Source of the DNA: Verrucomicrobiota bacterium
GTDB taxonomy: Bacteria > Verrucomicrobiota > Verrucomicrobiia > Opitutales > Opitutaceae
Length of the DNA stretch: 64,000 bases
Reading direction: 5' to 3'
NCBI GenBank assembly: GCA_030604905.1
Contig: JAUVVA010000005.1
Location: forward strand, 1 to 64,000
Positions within the stretch are counted from its first letter, which is position 1; the number at the start of each line of letters is the position of its first letter. Below, one piece after another: positions 9,282 through 18,377 of this stretch. Position numbers and translations under genes: made by a program. The notes under the pieces were generated by a model that worked only from the letters and a program-made list of their open reading frames with translations, was not told the origin of the DNA and made no database searches.

Positions 9282-10898
9282 GTGCCCACCCTGAATTGGA
9301 TTGGTAAGGACGCGGTGGTAAACCATCACCACGCGGTCCCGTTTTATTTGCTGCGCGACGTGCCCGCGCTTGCCTGCGGCGAGCCGGGTGAAGGCAACTT
9401 GATCGTGCAGGGCGACAACCTCGTCGCGCTCAAGGCCCTGCTGCCCTACTACGCCGGGCGGGTGAAGTGCATCTTCATTGATCCGCCCTACAACACCGGC
9501 AACGAGGGCTGGGCCTACAACGACAACGTCAACAGCCCCGAGATTCGCGCTTGGCTCGGCAAGGTAGTCGGAAAGGAAGGCGAAACGTTGGACCGCCACG
9601 ACCGCTGGCTCTGCATGATGTATCCGCGGCTGGTTTTGCTGCGGCAGTTTCTGAGGGACGACGGGGTAATCTTTGTGAGCCTTGATGACAACGAGACCCA
9701 CGCGTTCCGGTTCTTGATCGGAGAAATTTTTCGCGACAAAAACTTCGTTACGACAATTGCCTGGCAAAGGCGCACATCGCCAGACGCTCGTCTGGGGCTT
9801 AGTCCTGCGCACGACCACATCACAGTCTTCGCAAAGAACGTAGAGAAGTTGATTTTTCAGCGTGTTCCGCTGGCGCTGGGAAAGTCGGCGGCGTTCAAAA
9901 ATCCAGATAACGATCCACGGGGAGCGTGGACATCGACAGATTTTACGGCGCAAGGCTGGCGACCGAATCAGATGTATAAGATTCGCACTCCGGGTGGCGC
10001 CGAATACGAGCCTCCGCCCGGTCGATGCTGGGGGAACATCGAGTCAGAGTTTCGACGTCTGCTTCAGGAGGGACGCATGTGGTTTGGTCGGAATGGGCGT
10101 TCGCGGCCTCGCGTGAAAACCTACCTGGCGGAGAGTGAGGGCGTAAGTGCATGGACGTGGTGGTCGAATGAGGAAGCCGGTCACAACCAAGAGGCGCGAA
10201 AAGAGCTGAATGATATCTTCGCGAATGAATCGGTCTTCGATACCCCCAAGCCCACCCGTCTTCTCGAGCGCATTCTCCAAATCGCCACTAAACCGGGTGA
10301 CTTGGTCCTCGATTCGTTCGCGGGCTCCGGCACGACGGCGCATGCGGTCCTAAAGCTAAACGCCGCGCAGCCGGACCAACCGCCGCGCCGCTGCATCCTC
10401 GTCGAGATGGATCAGAAAATCGCTCGCGAGGTCACGGCGGAGCGCGTGCGTCGCGTGGCGCAGGGCTACACGAATGCGAAGGGCGAGACCGTGCCCGGGC
10501 TCGGCGGCGGTTTTCGTTTTTGCGAGCTGGACGAGCCGCTTTACGACGAGGCGGGGCACATCCGGCCGGCGGTGAAATTCGCCGAGCTGGCGCGGCACAT
10601 CTACTTCGTCGAGACGGGCGAGCCGCTGCCGCGCGAACGTGTGCCCACCACGCCACTGCTCGGCGTGCACAAGGGGCGCGCCGTCTGCCTGCTCTACAAC
10701 GGCATCCTCAAGGACCGTTCGCCCGAGGGCGGCAACGCGCTCACCCACGAATCGCTGGCCCTGCTGCGCGAGGCCGCGGCGGGCCGCTCCTTCGAGCGCA
10801 TGGTCGTCTACGGCACCTCGCGGCGCCTCAGTCCGGCGCGGCTCCAGCGCGAGGGCATCACGTTTAAACAAATCCCCTACACTCTCCGCACCGCATGA
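9282..10898 (+). CDS. mod: Type III restriction-modification methyltransferase (Mod)
   Basis: The 538-residue protein opens with LNWIGKDAVVNHHHAVPFYL, typical of type III Mod subunits. The adenine methyltransferase motif DPPYNTGNEGW (DPPY at residues 67-70) precedes the AdoMet motif DSFAGSGTT (residues 344-352), the order of beta-class N6-adenine enzymes. The segment between them, about residues 140-320, is the target-recognition region and is clearly lower in GC than the flanks. Mod recognises and methylates the asymmetric site and is needed for cleavage by Res. The start is GTG 9282, behind a hairpin; an upstream start is not available with a recognisable ribosome-binding site. It overlaps res by four bases (ATGA). 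Confidence 0.93.
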   Translation: MPTLNWIGKDAVVNHHHAVPFYLLRDVPALACGEPGEGNLIVQGDNLVALKALLPYYAGRVKCIFIDPPYNTGNEGWAYNDNVNSPEIRAWLGKVVGKEGETLDRHDRWLCMMYPRLVLLRQFLRDDGVIFVSLDDNETHAFRFLIGEIFRDKNFVTTIAWQRRTSPDARLGLSPAHDHITVFAKNVEKLIFQRVPLALGKSAAFKNPDNDPRGAWTSTDFTAQGWRPNQMYKIRTPGGAEYEPPPGRCWGNIESEFRRLLQEGRMWFGRNGRSRPRVKTYLAESEGVSAWTWWSNEEAGHNQEARKELNDIFANESVFDTPKPTRLLERILQIATKPGDLVLDSFAGSGTTAHAVLKLNAAQPDQPPRRCILVEMDQKIAREVTAERVRRVAQGYTNAKGETVPGLGGGFRFCELDEPLYDEAGHIRPAVKFAELARHIYFVETGEPLPRERVPTTPLLGVHKGRAVCLLYNGILKDRSPEGGNALTHESLALLREAAAGRSFERMVVYGTSRRLSPARLQREGITFKQIPYTLRTA

Positions 10899-13564
10899 GC
10901 AGCGACCGCTACGGCCATAAAGATTACCAAAACAAGACGCTCGAATCGCTCGCGCGCTACCTGCGGCGCTGTCGCGAGACGGGCGATCCGGCGCGCAGCT
11001 TTCTCGAGGTGACGGCGCAGCTCTGGGGCGCGGCGCATCCCTATCACCCGATCACGGGGCTGCCTCCGGGCGAGAGCTTCCCCGCCGACATGCCCTTCGT
11101 TTGCCTGCGCGTGCCGACCGGCGGCGGCAAGACGGTGATCGCGGCGCGAGCGCTTCGCGTGGCACGAGAGGCCCTGCTCGACACCGAGCATCCGCTGGCG
11201 CTCTGGCTGGTGCCAAGCGACGCGATCCGAGCGCAGACTTTGGCGGCGATGCGTGACCGAGACCATCCCTTGCGGCAACTGCTCGATGAGGAGCTGGGTG
11301 TGGTGGAGATCCTCGATGGCGACGACGCATTGCAGGTGAGCCCCGCCACCCTGAGTGGCGCGGCGACGATCATCGTGGCCACTATCCAGGCTTTTCGCGT
11401 GGAGAAGACCGAGGGGCGCAAGGTTTACGCGAACAACGGCGCTTTGATGGACCACTTCACGCACATCCCGCGCGAGACGAAGGTGCGTTTCCCCGCGGGC
11501 TTTCCCCACTCGCTGGCCAACGTGCTTCGGCTACGGCGTCCGCTGGTGGTGGTGGACGAGGCGCACAACGCGCGTTCGCCGCTGAGCATGACGGTGCTGG
11601 AGCGCTTCCGGCCACGAGCGATCCTTGAGTTTACCGCCACGCCCGAGACGGAGAAAAATCCGAGCAATGTGCTGCACAGCGTGTCGGCGGCGGAGTTGAA
11701 GGCCGAGGACATGGTGAAGCTCCCCATCGTGTTGGAGGCGCAGACGGGGTTTAAGGAGATCGTCGCGAGCGCCATCGCCATGCGCGGCGAGCTGGAAAAA
11801 GAGGCCGCGGCGGAGCGCGAGGCGACGGGTGAATACATCCGCCCCATTCTGCTCTTGCAGGCGGAGCCGCGCGATCAGGCGCGGCCCGACGCGCTGACGG
11901 TGGAGGTGGTCGAGAAGGCCTTGCGCGAGGAGCATCACGTCCCGGAGGAGCAGATCGTGGTGGCCACGGGCGAGCGGCGCGGATTGGAGGGCGTGGACCT
12001 GAACGCGGAGAGCTGCGCGGTCCGCTACGTGATCACGCAGTCCGCGCTCAAGGAGGGTTGGGATTGCCCGTTCGCGTATGTGCTTTGTTCGGTCGCGCCC
12101 CTGCGCAGCGCGACGGCAGTGGAGCAGCTGCTCGGGCGCGTGCTGCGCATGCCGAAGGCGAGGAAGAAGGCGCGTCCGATGCTCAACCGCGCCTACGCTT
12201 ATGTGCGCTCGCCGCATTTCTTCGCGGCGGCCGAGGCGCTGCGCGATCAGTTGGTGAAGAACTCCGGCTTCGACCGGCGCGAGGCGCGGGAGTTTTTCGC
12301 ACCGAGCAAGCCGGTGCAGACGGAGGTCGCCGCGCTGGTGCGGGCCGACCTGCGGCGGAGAGTGAAGATCACGCTGCCGGAGCCGCTGGCGCTGGCCGAG
12401 CTGCCGGAGGCGGTGCGGGAATTTGTCGTGAGTGCGGAGGATGGCGCGCGCACGCTCACCTTGACCGGGGCGCCGAGCAAGGCGGAGACGGAGGCCTTGG
12501 TCGCCCGGGCCGCGAGCGAGGAGGCGAAGGAGATCCTGCGCGGCGCGCTGGCCGAGCTGGCCGCGCACGAGCGGGTGATGCTGGCCCCGGCGGAGCGCGG
12601 CGAGCGCTTCGAGGTGCCGCAGATGATGCTGGAACTGAATGGCGAGCTGGTGCGCCCCGACGAGGCCGAGTGGCTGGAGGCGGGCTGGCGTCTGCCCCTG
12701 CCGCCGGGCGAGCAGGACGCGCCTGCGCTCGATGCGCCGCGGCCCGAGGACACGGTGGGCCTGGTGGACGTGGAGGATGGCAAGGTGGTGACGCGCCAGA
12801 TGCCGGAGCTCGCGCGCGAGCTGCAACTCATCGAGACGCAGGAAAACTGGACGCAGGCGCGGCTGGTGGCGTGGCTGGACCGAAACATCCCGCACGACGA
12901 CATCGACCCGCAGGAGGCCTGCGCCTACCTCGATGGCGTGGTGTCGGCACTGCTCAGGCAGCACACGCTGGGGCGCTTGGTGCGCGAGCGTTTCGAGCTA
13001 AGGCGGCGGATCGAGGCTCGGGTGGCCGAGCTGCGGAAGCTCGCGCGTCGGCACGAGTATCAGCGGGTGCTTTTCAATGCGGAGCAGGGTGGGGATGCGG
13101 CGCGCCGCGTGCGGGTGCGCGTGGGCGAGGGGCATGTGTTTGCCTACGATCCCGACACCTATCCCTGCCGCGAGGTCTGCAAGCGGAGCCGCGAGTTCAC
13201 GAAGCACTTCTATGAAAACGTCGGGGAGCTGGCGGAGGAGGGTGCGGAGTATCGCTGCGCGCGGTTCCTTGACGGGCTGCCCGAAGTGAAGTGGTGGGTG
13301 CGAAATCTGGAGCGCCATCCGGCGCATTCGTTTTGGCTCCAGACGAGCACGGACCGATTTTACCCGGACTTCGTGTGCCAGCTCGATGATGGTCGTGTAT
13401 TGGTGGTTGAATACAAAGGCGGCGACCGCAGCACGAACGAGGATTCGCAGGAGAAGAAGCGGCTGGGCGAGCTGTGGGCGGCGCGCAGCGGAGGCAAGGG
13501 GCTCTTCACTATGCCGGTGGACGGCGACTATTCGGATATTCTGCGGCTGGTGCGGGGTGGCTGA
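10895..13564 (+). CDS. res: Type III restriction endonuclease, Res subunit
   Basis: This 889-residue helicase-nuclease has Walker A VPTGGGKT at residues 73-80 and the DEAH box at 221-224 (VVVDEAHNARS). Helicase C-terminal motifs follow around VEQLLGRVLRMPKARKK. The C-terminal PD-(D/E)xK nuclease core reads FYPDF (D825) and then VVEYKGG (E839, K841). All residues needed for ATP-dependent translocation and cleavage appear intact, so the system looks functional. The ATG overlaps the mod stop codon, indicating translational coupling. The adjacent HipA-family gene on the opposite strand and the lower GC of the mod recognition region suggest an acquired defence island. Confidence 0.93.
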   Translation: MSSDRYGHKDYQNKTLESLARYLRRCRETGDPARSFLEVTAQLWGAAHPYHPITGLPPGESFPADMPFVCLRVPTGGGKTVIAARALRVAREALLDTEHPLALWLVPSDAIRAQTLAAMRDRDHPLRQLLDEELGVVEILDGDDALQVSPATLSGAATIIVATIQAFRVEKTEGRKVYANNGALMDHFTHIPRETKVRFPAGFPHSLANVLRLRRPLVVVDEAHNARSPLSMTVLERFRPRAILEFTATPETEKNPSNVLHSVSAAELKAEDMVKLPIVLEAQTGFKEIVASAIAMRGELEKEAAAEREATGEYIRPILLLQAEPRDQARPDALTVEVVEKALREEHHVPEEQIVVATGERRGLEGVDLNAESCAVRYVITQSALKEGWDCPFAYVLCSVAPLRSATAVEQLLGRVLRMPKARKKARPMLNRAYAYVRSPHFFAAAEALRDQLVKNSGFDRREAREFFAPSKPVQTEVAALVRADLRRRVKITLPEPLALAELPEAVREFVVSAEDGARTLTLTGAPSKAETEALVARAASEEAKEILRGALAELAAHERVMLAPAERGERFEVPQMMLELNGELVRPDEAEWLEAGWRLPLPPGEQDAPALDAPRPEDTVGLVDVEDGKVVTRQMPELARELQLIETQENWTQARLVAWLDRNIPHDDIDPQEACAYLDGVVSALLRQHTLGRLVRERFELRRRIEARVAELRKLARRHEYQRVLFNAEQGGDAARRVRVRVGEGHVFAYDPDTYPCREVCKRSREFTKHFYENVGELAEEGAEYRCARFLDGLPEVKWWVRNLERHPAHSFWLQTSTDRFYPDFVCQLDDGRVLVVEYKGGDRSTNEDSQEKKRLGELWAARSGGKGLFTMPVDGDYSDILRLVRGG

Positions 13565-13605
13565 GTGGGCGAGATCGGAGCCGGCCCACGTATCTTCGCT
13601 TGGCT

Positions 13606-15009
13606 TTACCCGAAGCGCTCGCGGAGGGTGCGGAGGGCGGAGAGGGCGACGGCGGCGTGGGGGCGAAAGCCGTCCGAGACGCGGATGTCCGCCTCGGCGC
13701 GTTCCCAAAAACGCTCCGCCAGCGTCGCCGCCTCGGGCCAAAGCGCCAGCTCCTGCGGCAGGGGCGCGGGCGGGGTGAACACGGGTGCGGGCGAGGCTTC
13801 CCCGGGACGCGGAGCCCAGAGCATGGGCAGCATGTCGTAGGCGGGCGCGAGGCTCAGCGGGAGCTCCGGCTTCAGGTAAAAGGCAAGGTTGCCGAAATGC
13901 ATGTCGGTGTTGCCGATCAGGCGGCCGAAAAGCCGGCGCAGTCGCACGGCGCGCAGGTCCGCCTCGCCGATCCAGCCGCGCGCGTGCAGGCCGGCGGCGG
14001 CCTCGGCCCAGTCGTTGGTGTCGGCGCCGGAAAAGCCGGCATCGTGTAGTGCGCGCAAGGATACGAGTCCGCGGCGGCCGTGCGCGCCCACGCGGTCGAA
14101 GCGCGGCAGCTCGTAGAAACGGCGGCCGCCGAAATCGAAGGTCCGGGGCGGTTCCACCCCGGCGCCCGCTTGCGCGGCCCCGCTCAGCACTTCCAGCGCG
14201 AGGGCCTCGGCGACGAGCAGGTCGGCCCAGCGGCGGCCGGTGGGCGTGTCGAGCCGGTCGGTGAACTTCACCAGCATGCCGAAGACCTGATCCTCGGCGG
14301 AGGTCCGCAGCCAGGTGGTGAACTTGGGTTGCTCGCCCTCGACGGAGGAGCCGACGGGGTCGCCTAGGCTGGCCCGCGCGGCCAGCTCGGGGTAGCGCGC
14401 GGCGCGCGTTTCGGGCGTGACGGGGTCGGGCACGGCGGCGTTGAGCGCGCGCCCGGTAGGGCCATCGCCAAGAGTGAGGTTGCCCGGCAAGTCGTCCCCG
14501 TGTTCGCGCAGGTAAAAGAGGGTCTGGTCGTCGCTCCAGTCGCGCGGGTCGGTGGGCAGTCCAAGCGTGGCGGGCAAGCGGCGGGCGATTGCCCGGCCAA
14601 GAAAACCCTGCGGCCGCAGGTCGGTGAGAAAAAAGGGCAGCCCCTCGCAAAACCCGGCGTGGTCGTGGACCAAGCCGGCCCATTCTGGGCGCTCGGTAGG
14701 CGATGCCCATTCCAGGCGCCAGCCGCCATGCAGCGCGGTGAGTTGGCACCACTCGTGCGCGATGCCGGTCTCGTTGAAGCGCGAGATGCGATGGGAGCTC
14801 AGCTGCCCAAACACGGCGCGACGCAGGGCGTAACGGGTGGCGCGGGTCTTGCCGAGCTGGACCACCGCCGGGCCGAGTGTCCGCAGGGCGCGCTGCACCG
14901 TGACCCGGTCCGAAGCTACGCGGTCGGCCAAGGCTTGCGCACTCAGCACGCCACCGCTCTGCAGAAGCAGAGTAAGCCGGGCGGGATCAAGTTGTGCAGG
15001 ACGAGCCAC
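13606..15009 (-). CDS. HipA-family serine/threonine kinase, YjjJ-like, with fused winged-helix domain
   Basis: The 467-residue protein begins with a winged helix-turn-helix (about residues 7-55: LLLQSGGVLSAQALADRVAS, SDRVTVQRALRTLG). A HipA-like kinase follows. GSSVEGEQPKF (219-229) matches the phosphate-binding, autophosphorylated loop. K248 in MLVKFTD fits the ATP-binding lysine, and NTDMHFGNLAFY supplies catalytic D369 and N374. APAYDML gives the metal-binding aspartate D392. This fusion architecture is that of E. coli YjjJ (HipH), a HipA-family toxin. No separate HipB gene is adjacent, consistent with the fused DNA-binding domain acting in cis. GTG 15009 is the start, only 11 bp from the first iteron of an AT-rich control region. 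It converges with res. Confidence 0.85.
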   Translation of the reverse strand: MARPAQLDPARLTLLLQSGGVLSAQALADRVASDRVTVQRALRTLGPAVVQLGKTRATRYALRRAVFGQLSSHRISRFNETGIAHEWCQLTALHGGWRLEWASPTERPEWAGLVHDHAGFCEGLPFFLTDLRPQGFLGRAIARRLPATLGLPTDPRDWSDDQTLFYLREHGDDLPGNLTLGDGPTGRALNAAVPDPVTPETRAARYPELAARASLGDPVGSSVEGEQPKFTTWLRTSAEDQVFGMLVKFTDRLDTPTGRRWADLLVAEALALEVLSGAAQAGAGVEPPRTFDFGGRRFYELPRFDRVGAHGRRGLVSLRALHDAGFSGADTNDWAEAAAGLHARGWIGEADLRAVRLRRLFGRLIGNTDMHFGNLAFYLKPELPLSLAPAYDMLPMLWAPRPGEASPAPVFTPPAPLPQELALWPEAATLAERFWERAEADIRVSDGFRPHAAVALSALRTLRERFG

Positions 15010-15019
15010 ACAGGGCAGT

Positions 15020-15113
15020 ATTATGAACAGATATTTTAGGGAAAGATAAAAAGTAACGCGTTTAAATACAGATATTAAAGAATGGTAACTGGCTGATTAT
15101 GAACAGATATTTT
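15020..15113 (-). promoter_or_regulatory. AT-rich iteron region upstream of the YjjJ-like gene
   Basis: An 18-bp sequence, ATTATGAACAGATATTTT, occurs perfectly at 15020-15037 and at 15096-15113. The core ACAGATATT also occurs a third time at 15068-15076. The cores start at 15027, 15068 and 15103, giving spacings of 41 and 35 bp. The region is far more AT-rich than the rest of the window and directly precedes the HipA-family start codon, so it probably holds the promoter and operators bound by the winged-helix domain (inference). Confidence 0.7.
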
Positions 15114-15193
15114 CCGATAAAGTGGAGGCCCAGGTCGGTTTTTTGTGTGATGTCACAGATTGAGAGCTGGAGGGAAGAGGTGGGGTGGACACG

Positions 15194-15224
15194 AAAAAGC
15201 CGCGCCCGGGTGGGGCGCGGCTTT
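15194..15224 (-). terminator. Intrinsic terminator of gnd
   Basis: AAAGCCGCGCC (15196-15206) and GGCGCGGCTTT (15214-15224) form an 11-bp stem with a seven-base loop. On the minus strand the stem is followed by a T run (A15194-15198 on the plus strand). It lies about 70 bp past the gnd stop codon. Confidence 0.85.
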
Positions 15225-15291
15225 GAAGGTATCCCGGCGCGAGGGACGAAACGGCTCCGCCGTTCCGCCACGTGCCGCGGGAGCGGAGGCT

Positions 15292-16800
15292 TTAGGCCTC
15301 GAGCTGAGGGCGGTGAGCCTCGGGCCAGTCGATGTGGAAGAACTTGTCGCGGGGCTTGTCGACGCGCTCGTAGGTGTGGGCGCCGAAGAAGTCGCGCTGG
15401 GCCTGGAGCAGGTTGGCGGGCAGGCGGGCCGAGCGGTAGCCGTCGTAGTAGGCGAGGGCGGACGCGAAGGTCGGCACCGGGATGCCGTTTTCGGCCGCGA
15501 GGCTGACCACCTTGCGCCAGTTGGCCTGGGCCTTCTGGATCGTCTTGTTGAAGTAGGAATCGAGCAGGAGGTTCGCGAGCTTCGGGTTCTTGGCGAAGGC
15601 CTCGGTGATCTTCTGCAGGAAGGCCGCGCGGATGATGCAGCCGCCGCGCCAGATCTGGGCGATCTGGCCGAAGTTGAGCTTCCAGTTATACTCGACCTGG
15701 GCCTGGCGCATGAGCTGGAAGCCCGGCGCGTAGGAGCAGATCTTGGAGCAGTAGAGGGCGTCGTGGATCGCCTGGATGAGCGCCTTCTTCTGGGCGGGGG
15801 CGATCTTCTTCACCTTCGGGCCCTTCAGCACCTTGGAGGCGGCGACGCGCTCTTCCTTGATGGCGGAGAGGCAGCGCGAGAAGACGGACTCGGCGATGGT
15901 CGGGGCGGCGACGCCCATGTCGAGGGCGTTGACCGAGGTCCACTTGCCCGTGCCCGTCTGGCCGGCGGTGTCGAGGACGACGTCGACGAAGGGTTTCTTT
16001 GTGACCGGGTCCTTCTGCTTGAGGATGTCGGCGGTGATCTCGATGAGGAAGCTGTCGAGCGCGCCCTTGTTCCACTGGGAGAAGATCTCGCCCATCTCGG
16101 CGGGCTTGAGGCCGAGCAGGCCCTTCATGAGGTCGTAGGCCTCACAGATCATCTGCATGTCGCCATACTCGATGCCGTTGTGGACCATCTTCACGTAGTG
16201 GCCGGCGCCGTTCTCGCCGATGTAGGCGGTGCAGGGCACGCCGCCCTTGACGGGCTTGCCGGGCTTGGCGCCGAGGATCGGCTTGCCGGTCTTCTTGTCG
16301 ACCTTGGCGGCCACGGCCTTCCAGATGGGCTCAAGGTGCTTGAAGGCGGCCTTGTCGCCGCCGGGCATGAGGGAGGGGCCGAAGCGCGCGCCCTCTTCGC
16401 CGCCGGACACGCCGGAGCCGATGAAGAGCAGGCCCTTTTCCTTGAGCGCCTTTTCGCGGCGGATGGTGTCGGTCCAGAGGGCGTTGCCGCCGTCGATGAT
16501 GATGTCGCCCTGCTCAAACACGGCGGCGAGGCCGTCGATCACGGCGTCGGTGGCCTTGCCGGCCTGGACGAGGATGATGGCCTTGCGGGGGCGGGCGAGG
16601 GACTGGGCGAACTCCTCGAGGGTCTTGGTGGCGACGAGGCCGCCGGGCGTGGACGGGTTTTCCGAGACGAACTTCTCCGTCTTTTCGACCGTGCGGTTGT
16701 AGACCGAGATCTGGAAGCCGTGGTCGGCGATGTTGAGGGCGAGGTTCTGACCCATGACGGCGAGGCCGATGAGTCCGATGTCGGATTGCTTCGTGGGCAT
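15292..16800 (-). CDS. gnd: 6-phosphogluconate dehydrogenase, decarboxylating
   Basis: The 502-residue product is the long form of Gnd, converting 6-phosphogluconate to ribulose 5-phosphate with reduction of NADP in the oxidative pentose phosphate pathway. The N-terminal Rossmann fold reads [21 protein letters not shown], with NRTVEKT for dinucleotide binding. The family signature [22 protein letters not shown] is present, as are catalytic K and N in [16 protein letters not shown] and the substrate segment [17 protein letters not shown] short lysine-rich insertion ([17 protein letters not shown]) lies before the catalytic helix. ATG 16800 is chosen because the longer frame adds 22 proline-rich residues. 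A strong terminator follows. Confidence 0.96.
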   Translation of the reverse strand: MPTKQSDIGLIGLAVMGQNLALNIADHGFQISVYNRTVEKTEKFVSENPSTPGGLVATKTLEEFAQSLARPRKAIILVQAGKATDAVIDGLAAVFEQGDIIIDGGNALWTDTIRREKALKEKGLLFIGSGVSGGEEGARFGPSLMPGGDKAAFKHLEPIWKAVAAKVDKKTGKPILGAKPGKPVKGGVPCTAYIGENGAGHYVKMVHNGIEYGDMQMICEAYDLMKGLLGLKPAEMGEIFSQWNKGALDSFLIEITADILKQKDPVTKKPFVDVVLDTAGQTGTGKWTSVNALDMGVAAPTIAESVFSRCLSAIKEERVAASKVLKGPKVKKIAPAQKKALIQAIHDALYCSKICSYAPGFQLMRQAQVEYNWKLNFGQIAQIWRGGCIIRAAFLQKITEAFAKNPKLANLLLDSYFNKTIQKAQANWRKVVSLAAENGIPVPTFASALAYYDGYRSARLPANLLQAQRDFFGAHTYERVDKPRDKFFHIDWPEAHRPQLEA

Positions 16801-16992
16801 GTGGATAAAAACGAAAGGTCCAGCGCTAGGGGGCGCGGGGGCGGGGGCCAACCTCATTTTGCGCAAACGTGCTCATCTTCCGCTTGAGACGGGCTAATGG
16901 ATCGGTTGCGTGCTATCCAGGACCCGGGGCGCGGCGGGCTCCGCCGTTGCCTCGCGGCGCGGACGCGGGCAGCGTGTCGGGGAGTCACCGCC

Positions 16993-18096
16993 ATGTTCGA
17001 CGAACGCGAAAATCCCGACGCCCCGCGCCAGCAGATGAAGAAACCCTCGTTTCCCATCGAGGACGCGTTGCGGGCTTATTTGCGCCGCACGCGGCGCGAG
17101 CGGGAGTTGCCCGTCACCTACGAGCGCCTGCGGCGTTTCGCGGACTCGGTGCCGCTTTCCGACCGGCAGGGGAAGCCGACCCTCTGGGAAAGCGTGTTCT
17201 ACGACCGGCTCGACATGCAGGCTCTGCACGAGGACCTGAAACGCGTGTATGCCATCCTGCGCGTCGACGGCGACCTCTCGGTGATGCAGCACCTCTACAT
17301 CGACCGGATCGATTTCTGCGCTTTCGGAAACTCCGCGCCCTTCCGCGTGCGGATCGTCAACGCCTACAACGACAATCCCGACCATTTCTACATCAAGCGC
17401 GCCGACGCCTCTCGCATCTACGGGCTCGAGCTGGAGCACCTGCTCTCGCCCAACCGGCTCAACTACCTCACCTGCGGCGCCACCTTGATCGAGGAACACA
17501 TCGCGGGCATCCCGGGCAACGAATTCATCGAGCGCTGGCTCAACAACCCCGAGATCCGCGGCGTGCGTCTGGCCAAGGAACTCGTGAAGTTCAACGAGCG
17601 CTGCTTCATCCGCCTGCTGGGCGACATGCGCGCCTACAACTTCGTGGTGGTGGTGACGCCGGATTTCGAGGGCGCGCAGATCCGGGTGCGCGCGATGGAT
17701 TTTGACCAGCAGAGCTACGAGGGGCGCCTCAACCTCTACAAGCCGCAGTTTTTCAAGGACAACGCGCCCTTCGCGTTGTTTTGCGCAAAACACCTCCGGA
17801 TCGAGACCGCGCGCCAGTATCAGCGCGAGGAGCAGGTGCTGATCCTGCAACGCGCCGCGATCATCGAGGAGCGTCTGGCGCATCTGCTGCACGCCATGTC
17901 GGCCGATCCGCTGGCGCCGCCCGAGCACGTGCGCCAGTTGCGTGAGTCGTTGGCCGAGCACTACGGGCGTCGCGAATACCTCGCCTGCGAGTCGATGGGC
18001 GCGCTGGTGCGCGAGAACCTGGAAAGCATCCGCCTGCTGGTGGCCGCGCAAGGCGGCGTCGCGCACGTCACCGCGGCGGGGCGTCCGGGCGTGTAG
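16993..18096 (+). CDS. Unknown protein with protein-kinase-like active-site spacing
   Basis: I do not recognise this 367-residue family. It has no signal peptide or membrane segment. Residues in the usual order of a kinase fold can be seen: K135 in HFYIKRADASRIYG, E146/E148 in GLELEHLLS, a hinge-like LIEEHIAGIPGNEFIE (near 165-180), D211 and N216 in RLLGDMRAYNF with the D-x4-N catalytic-loop spacing, and D236/D238 in VRAMDFDQQSYEG as a possible metal-binding loop. The C-terminal 100 residues are helical and charged. The role is inference and unproven. ATG 16993 follows GGGGAG; ATG 17035 is an alternative. It is divergent from gnd and stands alone. Confidence 0.75.
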   Translation: MFDERENPDAPRQQMKKPSFPIEDALRAYLRRTRRERELPVTYERLRRFADSVPLSDRQGKPTLWESVFYDRLDMQALHEDLKRVYAILRVDGDLSVMQHLYIDRIDFCAFGNSAPFRVRIVNAYNDNPDHFYIKRADASRIYGLELEHLLSPNRLNYLTCGATLIEEHIAGIPGNEFIERWLNNPEIRGVRLAKELVKFNERCFIRLLGDMRAYNFVVVVTPDFEGAQIRVRAMDFDQQSYEGRLNLYKPQFFKDNAPFALFCAKHLRIETARQYQREEQVLILQRAAIIEERLAHLLHAMSADPLAPPEHVRQLRESLAEHYGRREYLACESMGALVRENLESIRLLVAAQGGVAHVTAAGRPGV

Positions 18097-18165
18097 TCCG
18101 CATGCGGTTGGCTTGAGCTTCGGCGAGACGCCGAAGCCCGTTGATTTGGATCGCCGCGGGGCATC

Positions 18166-18255
18166 GACGTGGCACGGGCGTCTCGGCCGTGGGTTAGGAA
18201 CATGGGCGGGGACGCCCATGCCACTCCAAGCCGGCTACAGCTGGGCGGGACGCCC
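18166..18255 (+). repeat. Twin-hairpin dispersed repeat, copy A
   Basis: GTGGCA and TGCCAC bracket two small hairpins: a slightly mutated CACGGGCG...GGCCGTG arm and CATGGGCG...CGCCCATG. The right flank continues as CCAAGCCGGCTACAGCT and then GGGCGGGACGCCCC, which forms another short hairpin. It closely matches the copy at 26286, and its right half matches the truncated inverted copy at 8208. The rest of the gap between the two neighbouring genes (18097-18377) shows no gene. Confidence 0.85.
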
Positions 18256-18377
18256 CGCGCAGCACCCGAGACGGGTGCGCTCCCCGGACCGATCGGGATT
18301 GGGGCGTGACAGTGGCGCGGCGGCTTCTTGGGCTGGGCCATGTCTCTTGCGAAAGGTGCAGCTTGAACGCGGGTTGG

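Noticed and set aside
9282-10898. Phase-variable simple repeats in mod
   Set aside because: No long tetra- or pentanucleotide repeat or homopolymer run was seen in the gene.
13606-15009. Two-gene hipBA module
   Set aside because: No separate HipB-like gene exists on either side; the DNA-binding domain is fused to the kinase.
15020-15113. Replication origin or plasmid iterons
   Set aside because: There are only three cores and no replication initiator gene; position before the HipA-family gene fits operators better.
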